Notes under the pieces: model-generated
The model's database searches: none
Told to the model about the DNA's origin: nothing
Seen by the model: the letters and a program-made list of their open reading frames with translations, nothing else
Position numbers and translations under genes: made by a program
Assembly (NCBI GenBank): GCA_003153655.1
Contig: PMAK01000158.1
Span: forward strand, 19,398-25,698
Length of the DNA: 6,301 nucleotides
Source: Phycisphaerales bacterium
GTDB taxonomy: Bacteria > Planctomycetota > Phycisphaerae > Tepidisphaerales > Tepidisphaeraceae
Direction: 5' to 3'
Part shown: one piece after another, positions 1-6,301 of the stretch
Layout of the letters: each line of letters opens with the position of its first letter
How positions within the stretch are numbered: the stretch's first letter is position 1

Positions 1-1230
1 TTACAACGGGATCAGTGTCTAGCCCGGGTTGAAAAGGTGCTGGAGGGCCGCGCTCTTTCGGGGATTGTCACGGAAGTTTTGATGTTGGTGAATTCGCCGC
101 GATCGGCACTCGCGGATATGGCTCCGGTTATTGGGCGCGATCCGGCGCTGACGGCGAGGATTCTCACGACGGCGAACAGTGCCGCGTTTCGGGGTTCACG
201 CAAGATGGTGACGACCCTTCCCGACGCGGTGAAACAACTTGGGTGCGGAAATATCCGGAATATCGCGATGACGCTTGGGATCATTGAAGTCATGCCGACT
301 CCCCAGGCCGATGGCTTCAATCCCATCCGAAGCTGGCAGCATTCATTCGCGGTCGCGCTGCTTTCGGAGCATCTCTGCGCGGACAGTCCTGATGAGAAGG
401 ACTCTTCGGTGGCTTACCTCATCGGGCTGTGCCACGATCTTGGGGAGATTCTGTTTCGCACGGAATTTGGCGGGGAATATGCCCAGATTCTGGACATTCA
501 CCATCAAACCAGCCGTCCGATGCACGAGCTGGAGCAGCAAATGCTGGGCATCACACAGGGGGAGCTTGCGGCGATTATTCTCAAAAAGCTTGGTCTGCCG
601 GAGAACATTCGATTTCCGATCGAACAGTTCCATGCGTCTCCGAATCGGACGACGCATCCGCCGACGGATCGCCTTGCCCGCGTGCTGCACCTGGCGGACT
701 TGTTCGCCAACGGAATCATGATGGCGGCGGCCAGCGGCGCTCCGATCGCGCCGGTGGCAAAAACAATTTTCCGGGACCTCTTTGGAAAAAATGATCCGGC
801 GCTGCCGGACGTTGAGGCGGTCCGAAGCCAGATATTGGCATTGACGTCGATGATGGCAAACCTGCCGGCGGCGGACCAAGCCAAGCTCATGCAGCCACTA
901 CTGAAGCCGACGCGGAAACGCGCGCTTTATATCCGCGATCCGCTTTTCTCGGCTTTCGATCCAGTGGGGGCGGCGCTGAACTTGCTTGCTACGGTTACGA
1001 CGCAGGCAAAGCTTCCCGACAAGATCGATCCCAGCGCACATGACGCGATTGTTCTGGCCAGGACGCAGGCGCCCGAGCAGGATATGAAAATCCCGGTTCT
1101 ACATATCAATCCGGATCCGGAAACAAAATCTGTTATCACGGGGAGTGTCACTACCGTCACTTCGATCTCGCTGGAGAAGCTCTCAAACTTTTTGCTCAGT
1201 TCGACTGCCGCGGCAAAAGCGGCCGCGTAA
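1..1230 (+). CDS. HDOD-domain signalling protein with a C-terminal receiver-like tail, 5' end cut by window
   Basis: HDOD (HD-related output domain) proteins are cytoplasmic regulators in bacterial signalling, often attached to receiver or cyclic-dinucleotide domains; the partner of this one cannot be told. The frame is open to base 1 (409 visible codons), and the residues before the GTG at 37 already resemble the start of an HDOD domain, so the true start is probably outside the window. Numbering from base 1, the HDOD core covers about residues 10-245: the hallmark stretch RDPALTARILTTANSAAF, a conserved His in WQHSF (H114), LCHDLGE (H145, D146) and LHLADL (D233). Residues from about 305 to the end lie outside HDOD and alternate strand- and helix-like segments (ALYIRD, DAIVLA, PVLHIN, then a final helix), hinting at a degenerate receiver fold. 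The protein ends in an Ala-rich tail. There is no signal peptide or membrane segment in the visible part. The family call is secure; the function is not known. Confidence 0.9.
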   Translation, partial: LQRDQCLARVEKVLEGRALSGIVTEVLMLVNSPRSALADMAPVIGRDPALTARILTTANSAAFRGSRKMVTTLPDAVKQLGCGNIRNIAMTLGIIEVMPTPQADGFNPIRSWQHSFAVALLSEHLCADSPDEKDSSVAYLIGLCHDLGEILFRTEFGGEYAQILDIHHQTSRPMHELEQQMLGITQGELAAIILKKLGLPENIRFPIEQFHASPNRTTHPPTDRLARVLHLADLFANGIMMAAASGAPIAPVAKTIFRDLFGKNDPALPDVEAVRSQILALTSMMANLPAADQAKLMQPLLKPTRKRALYIRDPLFSAFDPVGAALNLLATVTTQAKLPDKIDPSAHDAIVLARTQAPEQDMKIPVLHINPDPETKSVITGSVTTVTSISLEKLSNFLLSSTAAAKAAA

Positions 1231-1344
1231 GCGATCTTCAAACCATCCATTCAAATGCGACCGCAACGTATCGGCGGGGGAGTTTCCTCATAGCGACATA
1301 CTTTGCTGCCGTGCCCGCACCGGTTAACCTCGTGATTCCACACG
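1231..1344. other. Intergenic gap between HDOD gene and cls; no clear promoter or RBS
   Basis: This 114-base spacer probably carries the 5' leader of cls. A purine-rich GGGGGAG lies at 1276-1282, but it is 62 bases upstream of the cls ATG, too far to serve as its Shine-Dalgarno, and it precedes no convincing ORF. The best promoter-like pair I could find (TTGCTG at 1303-1308, TAACCT at 1325-1330) matches the sigma-70 -10 consensus too poorly to call. No hairpin followed by a T run is present, so there is no visible intrinsic terminator for the HDOD gene. Confidence 0.5.
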
Positions 1345-2802
1345 ATGGCATTGTTCATCTTTTACCTCGTCTATTCGCTCATCGGCTGGGGAATCCGCGT
1401 GATCATGGTGACGGTGGTTCTGCGCCGACAATTTGCGCCGGGGGCTTCGGTGGCGTGGCTGGGGATCGTCTTTCTTCATCCTTATATCGGGCTGGCTTTG
1501 TATATGCTTGTCGGGGAAAGCCGCCTGGGGCCGCATCGGACGGAGCGGCGTCGTCAGATCACGGCGCGTTTTCGCGATCCCGCGCGCCATCCCGGGAGGC
1601 TGCCCCATCAAACCCGGCCGGATGCCGAGCCGCCTTATCAGCCGATGGTGCTCCAGGCGGAGAAGATCAGCGATCTGCCTGTGCTGGGCGGGAATCAACT
1701 CGATTTCCTTCCCGATGCGGCGGAGTTTCTTCAGCGTCTGGTTGCTGACATCAACGCGGCCAAGCAGCATGTGCATTTGCTCTATTACATTTTTGCCTGC
1801 GACCGGACCGCGAGCATTGTTGCGGACGCTTTGATGCAGGCGGTTCGGCGTGGGGTTCATTGCCGGGTGCTTGCCGACGCGCTGGCTTCACGCACTTGTT
1901 TTCATCGGAACGGCTTGGGTCCAAAGTTGGTTGCCGCGGGCGTCGAAGTGATTCCGGCGCTGCCCGTCGCGTCGCTGCGCCGGCGACTGGCCCGGATGGA
2001 TCTGCGCAATCATCGCAAGCTGGCGATCATCGACGGCCGTATCGCGTTTGCCGGAAGTCACAATATTATCAATCCTGATTATGGCGGCCGGCGCGGCAAT
2101 CCGTGGATCGATCTGTCGGCTCGGTTTACCGGCCCGATCGTGGGCGAACTGGCATCCATCTTCGCGGAGGACTGGGCCTTTGAAACCGATCAGGAGATCG
2201 AGATTCCTTATCCGGATTCCAAGAATGCGCCATCTCCGAACGGGGCGGCGGATGACGTGCTTGCGCAGGTTGTCCCGACGGGCCCGACGGAGCCTGATGA
2301 AACTTATCGCCGGCTTCTTCTGGCGGCCATTCAAAGCTCCCGGCGGGAGTTGATCCTTACGACGCCTTATTTTGTGCCGGATGAAACGACGTTGCTTTCG
2401 CTGATGATGGCCGCGGATCGCGGCGTCGCGGTGAAGCTTATTTTGCCGCAGACGGCCGATCATTTTTTTGCAGCCGCGGCGGGGCGGGCGCATTATCTCT
2501 CATTGCTGAAGTCCGGCGTTGAGATCCATCTTTATAAGCCGGCGCTGCTTCACGCGAAGACGACAACCGTGGATGATGCCTTTGCCCTGTTCGGTTCGGC
2601 GAATCTGGATGTGCGAAGCTTCAGCTTGAATTTTGAGCTTAGTATTATGTTGTATGGCAAAACGATCACCGAGCGTCTCCGGACAATTCAGAAGCAATAT
2701 CTCTCGCAATCCATTCAATTGAATTTAGCGGATTGGGAGCACCGGCCGATGGTTAGCGAATTGACGGACCGGGCGGTGTCGCTGCTTTCGCCGCTGCTTT
2801 AA
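1345..2802 (+). CDS. cls: Cardiolipin synthase, ClsA-type phospholipase D superfamily
   Basis: Bacterial Cls enzymes of this type make cardiolipin at the inner membrane by phosphatidyl transfer between two phosphatidylglycerol molecules, releasing glycerol. The 485-residue product matches the usual ClsA length (about 480-490). Two hydrophobic N-terminal segments (residues 2-26 and 35-57) form the expected membrane hairpin. Two HKD catalytic motifs follow: HRKLAIID (H223, K225, D230) and HAKTTTVD (H403, K405, D410), each followed by its GS-N element (GSHN, GSANLD). Their spacing is like that of E. coli ClsA. WIDLSARFTGP and TPYFVPDE are further family stretches. The start is well fixed: an in-frame TGA at 1333-1335 rules out anything further upstream, and a later start would remove the first membrane segment. 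No Shine-Dalgarno precedes the ATG. The gene ends 15 bases before the glycosyltransferase gene, so co-transcription is likely. Confidence 0.96.
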   Translation: MALFIFYLVYSLIGWGIRVIMVTVVLRRQFAPGASVAWLGIVFLHPYIGLALYMLVGESRLGPHRTERRRQITARFRDPARHPGRLPHQTRPDAEPPYQPMVLQAEKISDLPVLGGNQLDFLPDAAEFLQRLVADINAAKQHVHLLYYIFACDRTASIVADALMQAVRRGVHCRVLADALASRTCFHRNGLGPKLVAAGVEVIPALPVASLRRRLARMDLRNHRKLAIIDGRIAFAGSHNIINPDYGGRRGNPWIDLSARFTGPIVGELASIFAEDWAFETDQEIEIPYPDSKNAPSPNGAADDVLAQVVPTGPTEPDETYRRLLLAAIQSSRRELILTTPYFVPDETTLLSLMMAADRGVAVKLILPQTADHFFAAAAGRAHYLSLLKSGVEIHLYKPALLHAKTTTVDDAFALFGSANLDVRSFSLNFELSIMLYGKTITERLRTIQKQYLSQSIQLNLADWEHRPMVSELTDRAVSLLSPLL

Positions 2803-2817
2803 AATACGATCACGCCC

Positions 2818-5100
2818 ATGCGCAAGATGACCCTTCAGCAGGCGCTCGCCGCCGGAACGCAGCTTCAAAAGGCCGGGCGTTTCGACGAGGCTGAGAATGT
2901 TTATCGCCAACTTTTGGCGCAAGACCCTAATTTTCCTGATGCACTGCATCTACTTGGCGTACTGCTTTTTCAGCGCGGGCAACATCAGCCGGCGATTGAT
3001 TTGGTGCGGCGGGCGATTGCGATCTATCCGAATGGGGCGATGTATCACTCGAACCTCGCGCGCATTCTGATGGCGGCTAAAAAGGTGGATGAGGCGATTG
3101 TCGAGAACCAGCGCGTGGTTGCGCTTCAGCCGGACAATGCGCAGGCGTTTAACGATTTGGGGACGGTCCTGTTTACGGCGCGTCGCGTGCAGGAGGCAAT
3201 CGCCGCATACCGACGTGCCGTGGAAATTCAGCCTGAATTCGCTAGCGCCTGGTCAAATCTTGCGAACTCACTACACGTCAGCGGCCAACTTTCCGAAGCG
3301 TTGGAATGTTGCGGGAAAGCGCTCTTGATTCAGCCAAATTATGTTGAGGCGAAGGGTGTGCTCGGCAATATTCTGTGCGACCTGGACCGATTTGATGAAG
3401 CGATCGCGGAATATCAACAGGCGATCGTGCTGCGGCCTGACATGCCGGAGATGCACAACAATCTGGGGCTGGGGTTGTTTCGCCGGGGTCGGTATGACGA
3501 AGCGATTGCCGCGCTGGACAAAGCCATCGCGTTGCAGCCGGACTATGCGAACGCGTGGAGCAATCGGGCGAAGGTTCTTCGCGATTGCAGCCGGCTGGAA
3601 GAGGCGGCCGCTGCCGCGTATCGCGCGCTGGCGATTTCGCCCGACCTTGCCGCGGCCCATTTGAACCTTGCGACGATTTTCCTTGATGCTGCGCGGCTGG
3701 GCGAAGCGATCAAATCCGCGCGCCGATCGCTGGAATTGTCACCCGAGCTGTCCACCGTCCATAATTTCCTTGGCAATGCATTGAAAGATGACGGCTCGGT
3801 CGAGGCCGCGATCGCCTCATTTGATCGCGCGATGGCACTGAAGCCGAAGGACGCAGCCGTTCACAGTAACAAGGTTTATACCATGCAATTTCTTGCCGAT
3901 TGCGATGGTCGAGCCCTTTTTGAAGAACAACGGCGCTGGAACGATCTGCACGCACGGCCGGTAAAACAATTTGGTCCTTGCGACGATCACGACCGCACAG
4001 CTGATCGAAAACTTCGTGTTGGTTATGTCTCGCCCAATTTTCATTCGCACGCGGAATCATTTTTCGTGGTGCCGCTTCTTGAATCGCACGACCACTCGCA
4101 AATCGAACTTCATTGCTACTCCGATGTCATACGGGAGGATTCTGTCACCGAACGATTGCGCCGCTGCACCGATGTTTGGCATAACTGCCTGGGGCTGACC
4201 GATGACGAACTTGCCGGCCGAATTCAGGGCGACCGGATCGACATTCTCGTCGATCTAAGCATGCACATGGCTCGGAATCGTGAACTGGTATTTGCGAGAA
4301 AGCCGGCTCCGATACAGGTGGCGTGGCTGGCGTATCCCGGCGGCACCGGGCTTGACGCCATGGACTATCGCATCACCGATCCGTGGATTGATCCGCTTGG
4401 GATTGACGAATCTGTTTATCATGAGCAGTCGATTCGATTGCCCAATTCCTGGGTGTGCTATGACCCGCTGTCGGAGATTTTGCCGAGCGCCGCGCGAACG
4501 GGGGAAGCTGTATGTTTTGGATCGATCAATAATCCTTGCAAGCTCAATGAGCCGCTGCTCCGGCTCTGGGCTCGGGTTATTCAAGCGGTGCCTGATTCTC
4601 GATTGCTCCTGCAAGTGCTGGGCGATGATCATCGCCAGAGGATTCTTGATCTATATCGATCGTTGGATATTTCGCCAGAGCGATTGGAATTTGTGGGCCG
4701 GTGCGGTCGCGGGGAATATCTGCGGCTTTATGACAGGATCGACATTTGCCTTGATCCGCTGCCGTATAATGGGATCACGACGACTTGCGACGCACTTTGG
4801 ATGGGGGCGCCGGTGGTGACATTGGCTGGAAAAACCGCGGCTGGGCGTGCCGGCGTGAGTATTTTGATGAATGTCGGGCTGGGCGAACTGACGGCGCGCG
4901 AGCCCGATGAATTCGTGAATGTCGCGCGATCTCTCGCGATGGATCATTCTCGGCGAGTTGATCTGCGATCCACCCTGCGCCGGCGTATACAACAGTCGCC
5001 GCTGATGAATTTCCGGCAATTCGCGCACGATATGGAATCGGCCTATCGTCAGATGTGGCGCCAATGGTGCAAGGGCGGCACGAAGCCCGCAATAAAATAA
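2818..5100 (+). CDS. TPR-repeat O-GlcNAc transferase / SPINDLY-like glycosyltransferase (GT41)
   Basis: This 760-residue protein joins an N-terminal TPR superhelix to a C-terminal GT41 catalytic region. GT41 enzymes transfer a sugar from a nucleotide donor (GlcNAc from UDP-GlcNAc in OGT, fucose from GDP-fucose in plant SPY) to Ser/Thr of proteins; donor and targets here are unknown. Residues 8-347 are ten gap-free 34-residue TPRs. After a linker (about 348-394), the catalytic part begins at RKLRVGYVSPNF. H411 aligns with human OGT H498, and K575 (in NPCKLNE) with OGT K842. A second half (about 560-750) contains DPLPYNGITTTCDALWMG and GRAGVSIL. I653 sits where human OGT has H920. There is no signal peptide or membrane segment, so it should be cytoplasmic. 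The cls stop (2800-2802) is in frame just upstream, so the start is ATG 2818 or the second ATG at 2827; neither has a Shine-Dalgarno. It lies 15 bases after cls and faces hrpB tail to tail. Confidence 0.93.
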   Translation: MRKMTLQQALAAGTQLQKAGRFDEAENVYRQLLAQDPNFPDALHLLGVLLFQRGQHQPAIDLVRRAIAIYPNGAMYHSNLARILMAAKKVDEAIVENQRVVALQPDNAQAFNDLGTVLFTARRVQEAIAAYRRAVEIQPEFASAWSNLANSLHVSGQLSEALECCGKALLIQPNYVEAKGVLGNILCDLDRFDEAIAEYQQAIVLRPDMPEMHNNLGLGLFRRGRYDEAIAALDKAIALQPDYANAWSNRAKVLRDCSRLEEAAAAAYRALAISPDLAAAHLNLATIFLDAARLGEAIKSARRSLELSPELSTVHNFLGNALKDDGSVEAAIASFDRAMALKPKDAAVHSNKVYTMQFLADCDGRALFEEQRRWNDLHARPVKQFGPCDDHDRTADRKLRVGYVSPNFHSHAESFFVVPLLESHDHSQIELHCYSDVIREDSVTERLRRCTDVWHNCLGLTDDELAGRIQGDRIDILVDLSMHMARNRELVFARKPAPIQVAWLAYPGGTGLDAMDYRITDPWIDPLGIDESVYHEQSIRLPNSWVCYDPLSEILPSAARTGEAVCFGSINNPCKLNEPLLRLWARVIQAVPDSRLLLQVLGDDHRQRILDLYRSLDISPERLEFVGRCGRGEYLRLYDRIDICLDPLPYNGITTTCDALWMGAPVVTLAGKTAAGRAGVSILMNVGLGELTAREPDEFVNVARSLAMDHSRRVDLRSTLRRRIQQSPLMNFRQFAHDMESAYRQMWRQWCKGGTKPAIK
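2839..3858 (+). repeat. Ten tandem TPR units (102-bp coding period)
   Basis: Ten consecutive 34-residue tetratricopeptide repeats with no insertions start at residues 8, 42, 76, 110, 144, 178, 212, 246, 280 and 314 of the glycosyltransferase. Most units carry the TPR signature: NLG/NLA in helix A, a G/R-x-x-EA turn, an Ala in helix B, and a Pro near position 30-32. At DNA level the units are diverged, but short blocks recur about every 102 bases or multiples of it, such as GAAGCGAT near 3399, 3499 and 3703. The array should form a superhelix that binds protein substrates. Confidence 0.93.
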
Positions 5101-5116
5101 ATTCTTCGCGATTCTT

Positions 5117-6301
5117 CTAATTCCGCCGCCGTCCGCCCTTGGCCTGCGGCTTGGCGGTCAGCGGATCATCGGGCCAGGAATGTTTTGGATACCGCATGCG
5201 TAAATCCTTGCGGACCTGAAAGTAGGTTGTCGTCCAGAAGCTCCGCAGGTCGCCGGTGATTTGCACTGGCTGATAATTCGGACCGAGCAGATGGAGCACC
5301 ACCGGGATGCGTCCGCCGGCGATGCGCGGCGTCTCGCGCCAGGAAAAGACTTCCTGCAATCGGACCTTCAGCACCGGCGGCTGATTGGCCGTATATTCCA
5401 GTCGAATCTGACTGCCGCTGGGTACTTCGATCGTTTCGGGGGCTTGCTGACGCAGCACGCGATCCAGCGGAAATCCCAGGCGTGCTTCAAGCGCATCGGC
5501 CAGCGACAAACGTTCAACTTCCTCGACGCTCTTTTTCCCGGCGCATAATTCCGCCAGCGCATCTCCCAAATCATTGTTATCAAATGCCGGCCACGGATGT
5601 TCGGGCATCCATTTTCGCAGGAGGTTGATGCGCGCCAGGAAATTCGCGGCTCGTTCGTTTTTTGCGAATAAATCGGCCGCTCTGGGTCTTAGGGCCGCGG
5701 CGAGCGTTTCGCCTGAGGCATCAATCGGCGCATCGTTTTCTTCGGAGAGAATCAGATCGCGATAGCGGACAATGCCGCGACCTATGACGCGGCCGCGTTT
5801 TTCGTCAAATTGCGTGGTGCGTTCCCGCGAAATCGATTGCGGGAACATTTCGAAGAGCCACTCCTGGCGAATTGCGCTGGCGATGCGCACGAGGGCTCCG
5901 CGCGATCCTGATCGTGGATCATCGCGTGCATCGAGTGCGAGGAATAATTCTGATTGCCGCACGACCGATTCCGCATCGAGACGAACGCCGCCGCCGCCCG
6001 TCATGGCGCCGGCGGCTTGATCTCCAGTACGCCGACGGCAAACGCGATCGGGATAGGCCCAGAGCGGCAATTTAAGGAGCGTTTCGTCTGATGGACGTGC
6101 TGATGGCACATCGCTTAATTGCCGCCCGATTCGAAGCAATTCGTCTCTAACCTGGACGACTTGCCGCGCGGCGATGGGGTCGATTCCGCGATCATTGAGA
6201 TGGGCCGCGAAACGATATCGTTCGGCCTCGGCCAAATCCTGCATTCGCAGGAGCAGATCGCTGTCGCCCTGGGTTGCGGGCCCGCGAGAATGAAATGGCT
6301 G
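5117..6301 (-). CDS. hrpB: ATP-dependent helicase HrpB, C-terminal half (N-terminal helicase core outside window)
   Basis: HrpB is a DEAH/RHA-type superfamily 2 helicase of roughly 800-850 residues whose physiological role in most bacteria is unclear. Only 394 codons are visible. The frame is open to base 6301, and the residues before the ATG at 6242-6244 (GDSDLLLR, in the family pattern) continue the protein, so that ATG is internal and the real start is beyond the window. The visible part lacks Walker A and DEAH motifs, as expected for the C-terminal half. The last ~130 residues are a clear HrpB C-terminal domain (Pfam HrpB_C): VPSGSQIRLEY, VRLQEVFSWRETPRIAGGR, LHLLGPNYQPVQIT, and RMRYPKHSWPDDPL. 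The protein ends in a basic tail (KGGRRRN). The stop is TAG, read from 5119 to 5117. It converges on the glycosyltransferase gene with 16 bases between stops. No frameshift is seen. Confidence 0.93.
   Translation of the reverse strand, partial: QPFHSRGPATQGDSDLLLRMQDLAEAERYRFAAHLNDRGIDPIAARQVVQVRDELLRIGRQLSDVPSARPSDETLLKLPLWAYPDRVCRRRTGDQAAGAMTGGGGVRLDAESVVRQSELFLALDARDDPRSGSRGALVRIASAIRQEWLFEMFPQSISRERTTQFDEKRGRVIGRGIVRYRDLILSEENDAPIDASGETLAAALRPRAADLFAKNERAANFLARINLLRKWMPEHPWPAFDNNDLGDALAELCAGKKSVEEVERLSLADALEARLGFPLDRVLRQQAPETIEVPSGSQIRLEYTANQPPVLKVRLQEVFSWRETPRIAGGRIPVVLHLLGPNYQPVQITGDLRSFWTTTYFQVRKDLRMRYPKHSWPDDPLTAKPQAKGGRRRN

Noticed and set aside
1207..1223. GCCGC / GCGGC inverted repeat at the end of the HDOD gene as a terminator
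   Set aside because: The stem is only five base pairs, lies inside the coding sequence and has no T run after it.
1303..1330. Possible sigma-70 promoter TTGCTG - 16 bases - TAACCT before cls
   Set aside because: The -10 element matches only about three of six consensus bases; such matches are common by chance.
1311..1748. GTG-started + strand ORF just before and overlapping cls
   Set aside because: It overlaps cls in another frame through the conserved membrane segments of Cls, has no RBS, and its translation looks like a frame shadow.
1888..2493. Long antisense ORF (201 codons) opposite cls, and similar ones at 343-879 and 1324-1860
   Set aside because: They lie entirely or mostly opposite well-supported genes, encode Arg-rich low-information sequence with no recognisable domain, and are expected from codon bias in this GC-rich DNA.
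5073..5088. GGGC / GCCC stem before the AT-rich end of the glycosyltransferase gene as a terminator
   Set aside because: It has only four base pairs and is followed by an A-rich, not T-rich, stretch.
5070..5141. Nine-base inverted repeat CAAGGGCGG / CCGCCCTTG flanking the convergent junction
   Set aside because: Both arms encode a Lys-Gly-Gly in the two facing C-termini, the spacer is 54 bases, and there is no terminator or recombination context; likely coincidence.
6242..6244. ATG here as the start of the - strand gene
   Set aside because: The frame stays open to the window edge, the upstream residues fit HrpB, and the helicase core must lie further upstream.

Overview
The window holds four protein-coding genes and almost no intergenic DNA. 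Three lie on the + strand: an HDOD-domain protein cut by the left edge, a ClsA-type cardiolipin synthase, and a ten-TPR O-GlcNAc-transferase/SPINDLY-like glycosyltransferase. The fourth, on the - strand, is the C-terminal half of the ATP-dependent helicase HrpB, cut by the right edge. I found no RNA gene, CRISPR array, insertion sequence, attachment site or phage-like feature.

Layout: bases 1-1230 are the HDOD gene, open to the left edge. A 114-base gap follows. Bases 1345-2802 are cls. Fifteen bases later the TPR-glycosyltransferase runs 2818-5100. A 16-base convergent junction (5101-5116) separates it from hrpB, which reads leftward from beyond 6301 to its stop at 5117. The 15-base spacing suggests cls and the glycosyltransferase are co-transcribed. 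Whether the HDOD gene belongs to the same transcript is open.

Organism: a moderately GC-rich free-living bacterium. The cytoplasmic TPR-OGT, the lack of Shine-Dalgarno sequences at both visible starts, and the gene mix would fit a Planctomycetes/Phycisphaerae-like or other environmental lineage. This is inference only; no taxonomic marker is present. GATC, and especially CGATCG, is clearly over-represented throughout.

How the genes work together: cardiolipin synthase acts in the inner membrane. The HDOD protein and the TPR-glycosyltransferase look cytoplasmic, one a signalling/scaffold protein and the other a protein-modifying enzyme. HrpB is an RNA-helicase-family protein of unclear role. 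No coherent pathway links the four, and I do not see strong evidence of an undescribed multi-gene system. The points most worth checking are the receiver-like tail of the HDOD protein, the active-site substitutions and asparagine ladder of the glycosyltransferase, and the GATC excess.
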